Assembly: GCF_019599185.1 (NCBI RefSeq)
Contig: NZ_JAIEUL010000006.1
Coordinates: 1-64,000 of the forward strand
Reading direction: 5' to 3'
Length of the DNA: 64,000 nt
Source: Cryobacterium inferilacus
GTDB lineage: Bacteria; Actinomycetota; Actinomycetes; Actinomycetales; Microbacteriaceae
Made by a program: the position numbers and the translations under genes. Shown piece after piece: positions 30,041 to 38,179 of this stretch (position 1 is its first letter; every line of letters begins with the position of its first letter). The notes under the pieces were generated by a model. That model was not told the DNA's origin. It did not search any database and was given only the letters and a program-made list of their open reading frames with translations.

Positions 30041-32047
30041 ATGACTACGCCCATCGTCCTGCAGAAAATCGTCTTCCCGTCCTCGTCCGACCCGGATGTG
30101 GCGCCGCTGTACGTCGACCCGGACGAGTGGACCCAGATCATCACGCCCGGGCAGCAGCCGGCCGGCCGACGCGGGCCCCGTACCCTGCCGAGCGAGCAGC
30201 CGCTGCGGCTCACCCACCACAACGTCACCCCGATGCTCGACGGCCGACGCGGCCTCAAGCCCGGCCTGGACAAGCGGGTCTCCCTCGGCACCTACTTCAA
30301 CGCCTTCCCCGCCAGTTACTGGCGTCGCTGGACCAGCCTGACCGGGGTGCGCCTGAGCATCTCCACCACCGGCCCCGGCGACATCATCGTCTACCGCTCC
30401 AACGCGCGCGGCGTCATCCAGGTCGTCGACTCCGCCCACGTGGAGGAAGCCGGAACCGTCGACTTCGACCTCGGCTTCGAGTACTTCATCGACGGTGGTT
30501 GGTACTGGTTCGACCTCGTCTCCCGCGGTGAGGACTTCGCCCTCACCAACGCCGAGTGGCAGGCGCCGCCGAGCGACGCCCCCGCGCCGCCCGCGCGTTC
30601 GCTGACGATCGCGATCACCACCCTGAACCGCACCGCGTACTGCCTTGAGCTGCTGGCAACGATCGCCACCGACGCCGACGTTCTCACCGGACTCGACCAG
30701 ATCATCGTCGTCGACCAGGGCACGGACAAGATCCGCGAGCACGCCAGGTACGCCGAGGTCGACGCGGCACTGGGCGGACGCCTGCGCGTCATCGACCAGG
30801 TCAACGCCGGCGGTTCAGGCGGGTTCTCCCGCGGGATGCTCGAGACCGTCGCCGCCGGCACCAGTGACTACGTGATGTTGCTGGACGACGACGTCGTCGC
30901 CGAGCCGGAGAGCATCCGCCGCGCCCTCGCCTTCGCCAGCCTGTGCACCGAACCGACCATCGTCGGCGGGCACATGTTCGACATGTTCGACAAGACCAAG
31001 CTGCACGCCTTCGCCGAGTCCATCGACACCTGGAACTTCATGTGGGGCCCGATCACCCCGTCCCGGCACGACTTCACCGCCAGCAACCTGCGCCAGACCA
31101 CCTGGCTGCACCAGCGCAACGACGTGGCATACAACGGCTGGTGGATGAGCCTGATTCCGGTCGAGGTCATCCGCGAGGTCGGCCTGTCCCTGCCCGTGTT
31201 CATCAAGTGGGACGACGCCGAGTTCTCCCTGCGCGCCTCGGAGCGCGGCTACTCGACGGTCAGCCTGCCCGGTGCGGCGGTCTGGCACGTCTCCTGGGTC
31301 GACAAGGACGACTCCCGCGACTGGCAGGCGTTCTACCACGCCCGCAACCGCCTCGTCGCGGCGCTGCTGCACTCCCCGCACGCCAAGGGCGGCCGTCTGA
31401 CGTTGAGCAACCTGGCCTCCGATGTGCGCCACCTGCTGACCATGGACTACTACACCGTGAAGCTGCGCCAGCTGGCGTACGAGAGCGTCGTCGCCGGCCC
31501 GGACTCCCTGCACCCCGAGCTGACCAGCCGGCTCCCCGCCATCCGGTCCATCGCCGGTGACTACCCAGAGTCCACCCTCATCAAGGACCTCGGCCGGTTC
31601 GGCCGGTTCCCCATGACCAACCTCGCCGGCAGCGACGAGCCGCGCCCGAGCGGCCGCAAGCTGTACTCGTTCCTGATCAAGAACTTCGTTCGCCACGGCC
31701 TGACCCACCCGCACCCCGGCAGCACCGACCGGCCGGACACCCACCTGCCGCGCACCGCGCCGTGGTGGACGGTGCCGGACAAGGACAGCGTGGTCATCAC
31801 CAACGCCGAGGGTTCAGGGGTCACCTGGCACATCCGCGACCGGGCCATGTTCCGGTCGCTGCTGCGGTCGAGCCTCACCCACAACCTGCGCTTCCGCCGG
31901 CAGTGGTCCGCGCTCAGCGAGAAGTACCGTGCCAGCCAGCACGACCTCACCTCGATGGAGTCCTGGACCTCCACCCTCGGGCTGGAGCCTGGCACCGGAA
32001 CCCGCTCTGCGGCGCCGGTCACGGACGCCCTGCCCGCCAGAGAGTAG
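30041..32047 (+). CDS. Galactofuranosyltransferase, GlfT2-like (GT2 family)
   Basis: 668 aa, close to the length of mycobacterial GlfT2. An N-terminal beta-sandwich-like domain (about 1-180) precedes the GT-A domain beginning TIAITTLNRTAYCLELL, with metal site VMLLDDDVVAEPE near 280, the catalytic-type IKWDDAEFSLRASE near 390, and VWHVSW containing the conserved His. A long C-terminal helical region follows. GlfT2 adds alternating beta-1,5/1,6 galactofuranose units to a lipid-linked galactan. Directly after glf and before the ABC exporter, as expected for galactan synthesis and export. Confidence 0.9.
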   Translation: MTTPIVLQKIVFPSSSDPDVAPLYVDPDEWTQIITPGQQPAGRRGPRTLPSEQPLRLTHHNVTPMLDGRRGLKPGLDKRVSLGTYFNAFPASYWRRWTSLTGVRLSISTTGPGDIIVYRSNARGVIQVVDSAHVEEAGTVDFDLGFEYFIDGGWYWFDLVSRGEDFALTNAEWQAPPSDAPAPPARSLTIAITTLNRTAYCLELLATIATDADVLTGLDQIIVVDQGTDKIREHARYAEVDAALGGRLRVIDQVNAGGSGGFSRGMLETVAAGTSDYVMLLDDDVVAEPESIRRALAFASLCTEPTIVGGHMFDMFDKTKLHAFAESIDTWNFMWGPITPSRHDFTASNLRQTTWLHQRNDVAYNGWWMSLIPVEVIREVGLSLPVFIKWDDAEFSLRASERGYSTVSLPGAAVWHVSWVDKDDSRDWQAFYHARNRLVAALLHSPHAKGGRLTLSNLASDVRHLLTMDYYTVKLRQLAYESVVAGPDSLHPELTSRLPAIRSIAGDYPESTLIKDLGRFGRFPMTNLAGSDEPRPSGRKLYSFLIKNFVRHGLTHPHPGSTDRPDTHLPRTAPWWTVPDKDSVVITNAEGSGVTWHIRDRAMFRSLLRSSLTHNLRFRRQWSALSEKYRASQHDLTSMESWTSTLGLEPGTGTRSAAPVTDALPARE

Positions 32048-32073
32048 GACACGAGCGCGCAAGCGCGAACAGC

Positions 32074-32079
32074 TAGAAT
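32074..32079 (+). promoter_or_regulatory. Possible -10 element before the ABC exporter
   Basis: TAGAAT, 66 nt upstream of the permease start codon in the 97-nt gap after the GlfT2-like gene. No clear -35 box is seen, so the exporter may also be transcribed from glf. Confidence 0.35.
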
Positions 32080-32144
32080 CACGGGTGGGCCAGTCGCCCC
32101 CGCCCGGATACCCCGGCAGGCGACCCAAGGATCAAAGGAACCGC

Positions 32145-33017
32145 GTGACCCAAATCGCTCCTGTACCGGACCTCGACGGCTTTGTCCGGCCAGGTCAAGG
32201 GGCCGGACTGATCGACGTATTCCGCCGTCGGTACCTGCTCTCCCTGCTCGTGCGCAAAGAGGTGCAGGTTCGCTACCGCGGCTCCGTCCTCGGCTGGATG
32301 TGGTCGTACGTCAAGCCGATCACCCAGTTCCTGGTCTTCTTCGTCGCGCTCGGGGTGTTCCTGCAGCTCAACGGCAGCATCCCGAACTACCCGGTGTACC
32401 TGTTCTCCGGGTTGATCGTGATCAACCTGTTCAGCGAGGCCTTCAGCAACGGCACCAAGTCGCTGGTCGACAATGCGGCTCTGATCAAGAAGATCTATCT
32501 GCCCCGCGAGCTGTTCCCGGTCGCGTCCACCCTGGTGGCGTTCGTCAACTTCCTCCCCCAGGCCCTTGTGCTGGCGGTGGTGTGCGTCTTCACCGGCTGG
32601 ACCCCGAGCGTGCTGCAGATCCTGGGCATCCTGCTCGGCGTGCTCATCATCGTGCTGCTGGCCATGGGCCTGAGCCTGTTCTTCGGCTCGATCAACGTGT
32701 CCTTCCGGGACGCGCAGAACTTCGTCGAGCTGATCCTCCTCGTCGCCACCTGGGCGTCGCCGGTGCTCTACCAGTGGAGCACCGTCGCGCAGGTCCTGCC
32801 GGACTGGATGATGGTCGTCTACCAGCTGAACCCGATCACCGCGGCGGTCGAGCTGCTGCACGCCGGCTTCTGGTACCCCACCACCGACGGCAGCAGCCCG
32901 CTGCCGCCGAACCTGTGGTTCTTCGGCCTCTGCGCGCTGGTCACCTCGAGCCTGCTGCTGGTCATCGGACAGCTGGTCTTCCGCCGATTGGAGCGTCGTT
33001 TTGCCCAAGACCTTTAA
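32145..33017 (+). CDS. wzm: ABC-2 polysaccharide exporter permease
   Basis: 290 aa from GTG 32145, with AAAGGAA at good spacing. N-terminal amphipathic region LLSLLVRKEVQVRYRGSVLGWMWSYVKPI is the typical start of Wzm/TagG permeases, followed by six helices and the family motif DAALIKKIYLPRELFPV-like coupling segment (here DNAALIKKIYLPREL). It forms the channel for a lipid-linked glycan with the ATPase that begins 17 nt before its own stop. Position after GlfT2 parallels the Wzm/Wzt galactan exporter of mycobacteria. Confidence 0.92.
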   Translation: MTQIAPVPDLDGFVRPGQGAGLIDVFRRRYLLSLLVRKEVQVRYRGSVLGWMWSYVKPITQFLVFFVALGVFLQLNGSIPNYPVYLFSGLIVINLFSEAFSNGTKSLVDNAALIKKIYLPRELFPVASTLVAFVNFLPQALVLAVVCVFTGWTPSVLQILGILLGVLIIVLLAMGLSLFFGSINVSFRDAQNFVELILLVATWASPVLYQWSTVAQVLPDWMMVVYQLNPITAAVELLHAGFWYPTTDGSSPLPPNLWFFGLCALVTSSLLLVIGQLVFRRLERRFAQDL

Positions 33018-33753
33018 CGAGCAGGCGCCGCCACGGCTGGCCATCATCGTCACCGAACTGCGCAAGACCTTTCTGCTGCGGCACACGCATTCCCTCAAGG
33101 AATCCGTCATCGCCGCCCTGCGCCGCAAGCCCATCTCGTCGAGCTTCAACGCTCTCGAGGGTGTGAACTTCACGATCAATGCCGGTGAATCCGTCGCTCT
33201 GATGGGCTTCAACGGCTCGGGTAAGTCCACGCTGCTCAAGCTGATTTCGGGAGTGCTCCGCCCCGACACCGGTGAGGTCCTCACCCGCGGTCGGGTCGCC
33301 GGGCTCATCGAGGTCGGCGCCGGCTTCCACCCCGACCTCTCCGGCCGGGAGAACATCTACCTGAACGCGGCGATCCTCGGCATGAGCCAGAAGGAGATCG
33401 ACGCGCGTTTCGACGCCATCGTCGAATTCAGTGAGATCGCCCAGTTCATCGACACCGAGGTCAAGCACTACTCCTCTGGCATGTTCCTGCGGCTGGCCTT
33501 CTCCGTCGCCATCCACACCGAGGTCGACATCCTGCTCGTCGACGAAATCCTCTCTGTGGGCGACGAACCGTTCCAGCGCAAGTGCCTGGCCAAGATCCGC
33601 CAGTTGCACGCTGAGGGGCGCACCCTGGTCGTTGTGAGCCATGACCTGGGCATGGTCGCCGATCTCTGCGACCGCGGCATCCTGATCGACAAGGGCAAGG
33701 TCGTCTTCGACGGCGAATCGCACGAGGCCGTCGCGCGCATGCGCGCGCAGTAA
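33001..33753 (+). CDS. wzt: ABC polysaccharide exporter ATPase
   Basis: 250 aa starting at TTG 33001 inside the permease end, 7 nt after GGAG. Walker A GFNGSGKST (about 68-76), Wzt-type AGLIEVGAGFHPDLSGRENIYLN, signature YSSGMFLRLAFS, Walker B DILLVDEIL, and an H-loop VVSHD. At 250 residues it lacks the C-terminal carbohydrate-binding domain of O9a-type Wzt, so it resembles galactan or teichoic-acid exporters that do not check a terminal sugar. It pairs with the overlapping permease gene. Confidence 0.93.
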   Translation: MPKTFNEQAPPRLAIIVTELRKTFLLRHTHSLKESVIAALRRKPISSSFNALEGVNFTINAGESVALMGFNGSGKSTLLKLISGVLRPDTGEVLTRGRVAGLIEVGAGFHPDLSGRENIYLNAAILGMSQKEIDARFDAIVEFSEIAQFIDTEVKHYSSGMFLRLAFSVAIHTEVDILLVDEILSVGDEPFQRKCLAKIRQLHAEGRTLVVVSHDLGMVADLCDRGILIDKGKVVFDGESHEAVARMRAQ

Positions 33754-33800
33754 CACCGCACCCGTTCCACCGCGCATCGGGAGCACCGACGCCGGCACCA

Positions 33801-33838
33801 CGACGAAGCGCCCCGACCGAGGTCGGGGCGCTTCGTCG
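33801..33838. terminator. Bidirectional terminator
   Basis: Perfect 18-bp inverted repeat (33801-33818, 33821-33838; cgacgaagcgccccgacc) with a minimal loop, between the convergent wzt and surface-protein genes. Stem stability should stop transcription from both sides, although no long T run is present. Confidence 0.85.
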
Positions 33839-33851
33839 CTTCAGCGGATGG

Positions 33852-36200
33852 TTACATCTTGCCGCCGTTGGCCATCGACCACAGCTCGGACGAGTTGACC
33901 GTGAAGATGCGCGGCGCCGAGCCACCGTTCAGGCTGACCAGCTGACCCCAGGAGGTCACCTCGCGGTACTTTCCGCCGGTGAGGTAGTACACCGGGGCCT
34001 TGTTGGCCACCTTGATGAAGACCTTGTCGGTCGCGCCGTCCTTGGCGACCTTCAACCCGGCACAGGTGCTGTCCCGCAGGTTGGTGACCGCCAGACCGGT
34101 TCCGCCGGCCGACTTGAGCTTGTACAGGGTGCCCTTGAGCGCGATGTACGGGGCGCCCTTGCAGACGACCACGCGGCTCAACGAACCGGAGACCGTGCTG
34201 TAGCCCTTGAGCACGGAGTCCGGCACGGTGCGGTAGCCGGTGATGCCCAGGGAGTCGGTGGTTCCGAACGATCCGAGCTTGTGCATCCGGTCGAGACCGT
34301 CGGTCAGGTACACGTTGGGGTTGCCGGCCGACTTGATCAGCGAGCCGACGGCCACGACACCGCCAGGGCGGGCGAAGGTGTTGATGGTCGCGGAGGACCA
34401 GTTCACCATGTTCGGGGTCTTGCCGCCGTTCTGGGCGAGTACATCGCTCCAGGCCAGGACGGTCCTGGCCTGACCGTCGACGATGCGGTAGGCGTTGGGC
34501 GACCCCTTGACCATCGCGAAGACCTTGCCAGGCACCGACGCCCCGCCGCTCAGGGCGCTGCAGGTGGAGGACGCCAGGTTCGTCGTGGCGATTCCGGCCC
34601 CGTTGCCCGAGCCGAGCGGTGACGCCTTCTTCGAGTTGACGAGCACGAGCTTCGAGTTGCAGTTCGCGACCAGGGTGAGGTCGGCCCCTGCCCGGCTGTA
34701 GCCGTTCACCGTCGCATCCGGCACCGTCTTGACCGACGAGGCGCCGTACTCGCCGAGCACCGCCATCGACGGCACCCGGATGCGGTTGGCCGTGCCATCC
34801 ACCAGGAAGACGTCGTTGGACGAGGCCGACTTGATGGCCGTGCCCGGGGTTTCGAGGGTGCGGCCGACCGGGTAGCGCTGGGCGTTCGAGCTGCCCATGG
34901 TGCCGACCCAGGGGCTCTTGCCGCCGTTGAGCCTGACCACGCCGGTCCAGGAGGCCACCGGGAAGCGGGTGGAGGAATTGAGGAAGTACGTGGTGTTCTT
35001 GCCGGACACCACCATGTAGTTCGACACCTCACCGCCGGTGGGGATCTTGCCCCACTGGCCTGGCATCAGATCGGTGGTGGCACCGCAGTCGTAGCCCCAC
35101 ACCGACACCTGGCCGCAGCTAGTGAAGCGGTGCCGGGAGTTGGACTGCACGAGCGCGATGTCGCCGGTGAGGGGGTTGCGCACCAGCGGGCTGGCGTTGG
35201 TGCCCGTGGTGTAGCCGGACAGGTAGGTCGCGCTGACGTTGCGGTAGGTGCCGAGCTTGGCCAGGGCGTTGTAGACCGACGTTGACGGGACGTAGTGCTT
35301 GACCGTGCCGGCGATGAGGTAGATGGCGCCGGTGCCCGCGTCGCGCACGAACGAGCTGCCGCCCTTGGTGTCGCCGAACCAGTCGGTGAAGAAGGCCCAG
35401 AAGTTGCGGTTGCCGTAGGACGAGCAGCCGTCGCCGGTGCGGCCCATGTTGTCCAGGGAGGCCTGGTTCGGCCGGTACGGCGTGTAGATGTAGAGCGCGG
35501 CCGTGGCCTGGTTCTCGATGTACACGTTCGAGGTGCCGCAGGACTGCTTGGGGTGGTACTGGATGGTGTTCCAGCGCCCCGCGACGTAGCCGCGGGAGTT
35601 GGGGCTGGCCTGGTACTTCTTGAACTGGTATGCCGCGTTGTAGACCTGGTTGAAGAAGCCGTAGTAGGTCGAGTCGCACACCGAGGTGTCGGGGCAACCG
35701 TAGCCGGTGGCCTTGCGGTAGGTGCCGCTGGTGGGCGCCTTGGCGGAGATCAGCCCGGTTTCCTTCTCCAGCAGTACCAGGAGGACCTGGGGGTTGATGC
35801 CGCAGGCGGTGGATACCTTGGCGATGATCGACGCGGCGGATTCCTTCTTGGAACCGGCGTACGCCGCACAGCCCTCCCGCTTGGCGCTCTGCGAGGCCGT
35901 GGCCTGGCTGTAGCTCTTCAGGCAGGTGTAGCCGCTGCGGCAGCTGGCCACCTTGCTGTTCAGGAACGACTGGATCTCGTTCTTGTCCATGGTGCCCGAT
36001 TTGTAGAAGAGGGCGTCGCTGATGATATTGCCGGGGTTGAAGTCGCTTCCGGTCGCCGCGACGGCCGCGTCATCCGTCGTGGTGGCACCGACGGTGAGGA
36101 AACCGATGACCAGGGCGAAGACCCCGATCGTGGCGGTCAGCCGGCCGAGGCCGCGCTGGAGTCCCCGGCGTTTGGGCCGGTCTGGGTCAGATCTGAACAC
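33852..36200 (-). CDS. Secreted repeat protein with lysozyme-like N-terminal domain
   Basis: 782 aa from GTG 36200, with GAGG 7 nt upstream. Basic N-terminus (RSDPDRPKRR), helix 21-39 and an AVAA-type cleavage site near 49 form a signal peptide. Residues about 60-275 hold FYKSGTMDKNEIQSFL, many paired Cys and GINPQVLLVLLEKETGLIS (Glu145, Glu147), resembling transglycosylase/lysozyme-like catalytic helices. The rest is tandem beta modules with recurring W..V..LNGGK.P and K.V.D..V.GY motifs, as in cell-wall-binding proteins. A longer reading frame crosses a (GA)13 tract. Function unproven: wall-associated hydrolase or adhesin. Confidence 0.75.
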   Translation of the reverse strand: MFRSDPDRPKRRGLQRGLGRLTATIGVFALVIGFLTVGATTTDDAAVAATGSDFNPGNIISDALFYKSGTMDKNEIQSFLNSKVASCRSGYTCLKSYSQATASQSAKREGCAAYAGSKKESAASIIAKVSTACGINPQVLLVLLEKETGLISAKAPTSGTYRKATGYGCPDTSVCDSTYYGFFNQVYNAAYQFKKYQASPNSRGYVAGRWNTIQYHPKQSCGTSNVYIENQATAALYIYTPYRPNQASLDNMGRTGDGCSSYGNRNFWAFFTDWFGDTKGGSSFVRDAGTGAIYLIAGTVKHYVPSTSVYNALAKLGTYRNVSATYLSGYTTGTNASPLVRNPLTGDIALVQSNSRHRFTSCGQVSVWGYDCGATTDLMPGQWGKIPTGGEVSNYMVVSGKNTTYFLNSSTRFPVASWTGVVRLNGGKSPWVGTMGSSNAQRYPVGRTLETPGTAIKSASSNDVFLVDGTANRIRVPSMAVLGEYGASSVKTVPDATVNGYSRAGADLTLVANCNSKLVLVNSKKASPLGSGNGAGIATTNLASSTCSALSGGASVPGKVFAMVKGSPNAYRIVDGQARTVLAWSDVLAQNGGKTPNMVNWSSATINTFARPGGVVAVGSLIKSAGNPNVYLTDGLDRMHKLGSFGTTDSLGITGYRTVPDSVLKGYSTVSGSLSRVVVCKGAPYIALKGTLYKLKSAGGTGLAVTNLRDSTCAGLKVAKDGATDKVFIKVANKAPVYYLTGGKYREVTSWGQLVSLNGGSAPRIFTVNSSELWSMANGGKM

Positions 36201-36258
36201 GTCGGAGCCTCGGTATCTTGTCGGTTGCGAACCTGGCAAAAGCACGAGAAAGTCCACC

Positions 36259-36284
36259 GAGAGAGAGAGAGAGAGAGAGAGAGA
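36259..36284. repeat. (GA)13 dinucleotide microsatellite
   Basis: Thirteen uninterrupted GA units on the plus strand (CT/TC on the coding strand of the surface protein), 59-84 nt upstream of the chosen GTG. No other simple-sequence repeat of this length was seen in the window. Slippage could alter promoter or leader spacing, or the frame if translation starts farther upstream. Confidence 0.95.
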
Positions 36285-36383
36285 AAAACGCCCCCCACGG
36301 TTCCGCTCACGCGACTGCACATGTGAGATAACCCTAACCTGAGCTTCCCCGCGGCCCCGGTTGGGCTCGGCCTGACGCGCCGG

Positions 36384-37223
36384 TCAGTCGCCGTCGGTGT
36401 TGTAATTCCGCACGATGAAACGGCGATACGCCACCCGGCGCACGGCGACGGGAACGAAGCGGTAGCCGCCCCTGACGAGCACGTTGCGGGCGAACTGACG
36501 ACGGGTGACGAACCGGTCTCTGAGCAGGCTGCGTTGCAGGGCGATCTCACTGCGGAACAGCGTGAGCCCGCCGCGGCGGCCGTAGGCGCCGGCATCCACC
36601 CGGTACATCACCAGCGGGTCAGGCAGGTTCGCCACCAGGGCACCAGACTGGATCATGCGGGCGAAGAGCCAGTAGTCTTCCATCAGCGGGAGTTCCCGGT
36701 AGCCGCCGGCGCGGGCGACCACGGAGCGCCGGTACACCACGGTCGGATGGTTGAACGGGTCGTGGAACCTGGCGCTGGTGACGATGTCGTCTGGGTCGGT
36801 CGGCGGGATGCGCTTGCCGAGCACCCGGCCGGCCTCGTCGAATTCGAGCATGCCGGTGCCGACGAGGTCGTAGCCGGTGTCCATCACCGCGAGCTGGAGT
36901 TCGAACCGGGTCGGCAGGGAGATGTCGTCGGCGTCCATCCGGGCGACCACATCGTGGGCGCAGTGACCCAGGCCGATCTCCAGGGCACGGGCGAGCCCGA
37001 CGTTCGCCGGCAGGCGCACGTGGTTCACCGGCACGGGCGAGGAGGCCGTCGCCGCCGCGACGGCGGCCGCGAGCTCGGCTCCGATCGGGCCGTCCTGCAC
37101 GATCACCACGTCGCTGGGGCGACGGCTCTGCTCGACCACGGTGCTGGCGAACGCCTTGGTGAAGTAGGCGGCCTTGTCGCCGGCGTACACCGGCAGCAGC
37201 AAGGAGAACTCGGTGTCGGTCAC
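36384..37223 (-). CDS. GT2-family glycosyltransferase
   Basis: 279 aa from GTG 37223, which overlaps the previous stop (GTGA). Begins FSLLLPVYAGDKAAYFTKAF, with VVIVQDGPIG at the nucleotide site, ARMDADDIS (metal-binding DxD) near 103 and MEDYWLFARM for the acceptor/base region. No membrane helix. Last gene of a three-gene operon (YfhO-like, GT2, GT2). Resembles capsule and O-antigen glycosyltransferases; sugar specificity unknown. Confidence 0.85.
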   Translation of the reverse strand: MTDTEFSLLLPVYAGDKAAYFTKAFASTVVEQSRRPSDVVIVQDGPIGAELAAAVAAATASSPVPVNHVRLPANVGLARALEIGLGHCAHDVVARMDADDISLPTRFELQLAVMDTGYDLVGTGMLEFDEAGRVLGKRIPPTDPDDIVTSARFHDPFNHPTVVYRRSVVARAGGYRELPLMEDYWLFARMIQSGALVANLPDPLVMYRVDAGAYGRRGGLTLFRSEIALQRSLLRDRFVTRRQFARNVLVRGGYRFVPVAVRRVAYRRFIVRNYNTDGD

Positions 37224-38179
37224 GATCGTGCCACCCCGGCCTCGCAGGCCGCGACGTCGTCGGATGCCTCGCCCAGCCCGGCCAGCACGACCCGGTTGGG
37301 TCGGGGGCGGCTGCGGAATCCGTCGCGGAGGCCGCTGCGCAGCCCGGTCCACAACAGCGGCCGGTCGGCGGACGCCCTGAAGGTGCGCGCCCACCGGCGC
37401 AGCGACGAGCCGGTGTAGAGGATTTTCTCGGCCGGGCTGAGTCCGCGTGCCAGCCGGATGAGCCAGACCTTGTTGCGCACCTCGTAGTAGAACCTGGCGC
37501 CGGGGTCGACGTCGGTGGCGCCGAGCTTCGCGGTCTTGTGCACCACGACGCTGCCTGGCACGAAGAAGCCCCGGCTGCGGCGCAGCAGGCGCATCGAGAA
37601 CTCGAAGTCGTCGTTCCAGATGAAGTAGTCGGCGATGGGCAGACCGTGCTCGCGTACGGCATCCGCCCGCACCAGCATCGACACGAACGAGGAGCTGCGT
37701 ACCGGCACCGCACCGCGGGCCTCGGCCGCGCGGCGTTCGGCGGCCCGCACGAACGGCTTCGGTCTGGGGGTGTTCATCGGGTGGTCCTGCCCGTCGGTCC
37801 ACACCACCCGGGATCCGGCGACGGTGACGCGTTCGTCGTCGCCGATGCTGCTGAGCAGCTCCGTCAGGGCGGTCTCGGTGGGTACCGTGTCGTCGTCCAT
37901 CAGCCAGACCAGATCGGCGTCCTGACGCACGACGGCGCGGGCGGCGCCGATCGCGAACCCGCCCGCTCCCCCGGTGTTGCGCGGCACGGAGACCAGGTCC
38001 ACCCGCGGGTAGCGCTCACGCACCACGCTGGCGGTGTCGTCGGTGGAGGCGTTGTCGACCACCACGATGGCCGCGACCGGTTCGCTCTGCGCGGCCAGGG
38101 TGTCCAGGACCTCGATCAGGAGGTCCCGACGGTTGTACGCGACGACCACGGCGACGGTGCGGCCGGCCGCACCGGTCAT
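37220..38179 (-). CDS. GT2-family glycosyltransferase (GlfT1/rhamnosyltransferase-like)
   Basis: 319 aa. TVAVVVAYNRRDLLIEVLDTL, VVVDNASTDDT, NTGGAGGFAIGAARA, VWLMDDDTVPTE (DDD metal site near 94) and FIWNDDFEFSMRL follow the pattern of actinobacterial GT2 enzymes that prime galactan or attach rhamnose. The NTGGAGGF and DDDT motifs also appear in the GlfT2-like protein here (NAGGSGGF, LDDDV), so a galactofuranosyl initiating role is plausible. Overlaps both operon neighbours by 4 nt. Confidence 0.85.
   Translation of the reverse strand: MTGAAGRTVAVVVAYNRRDLLIEVLDTLAAQSEPVAAIVVVDNASTDDTASVVRERYPRVDLVSVPRNTGGAGGFAIGAARAVVRQDADLVWLMDDDTVPTETALTELLSSIGDDERVTVAGSRVVWTDGQDHPMNTPRPKPFVRAAERRAAEARGAVPVRSSSFVSMLVRADAVREHGLPIADYFIWNDDFEFSMRLLRRSRGFFVPGSVVVHKTAKLGATDVDPGARFYYEVRNKVWLIRLARGLSPAEKILYTGSSLRRWARTFRASADRPLLWTGLRSGLRDGFRSRPRPNRVVLAGLGEASDDVAACEAGVARS

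Noticed and set aside
36201..36320. Upstream start of the surface protein giving a Ser-Leu repeat N-terminus
   Set aside because: The GTG at 36200 has a ribosome site and directly precedes a normal signal peptide. Kept only as an alternative in the microsatellite finding.
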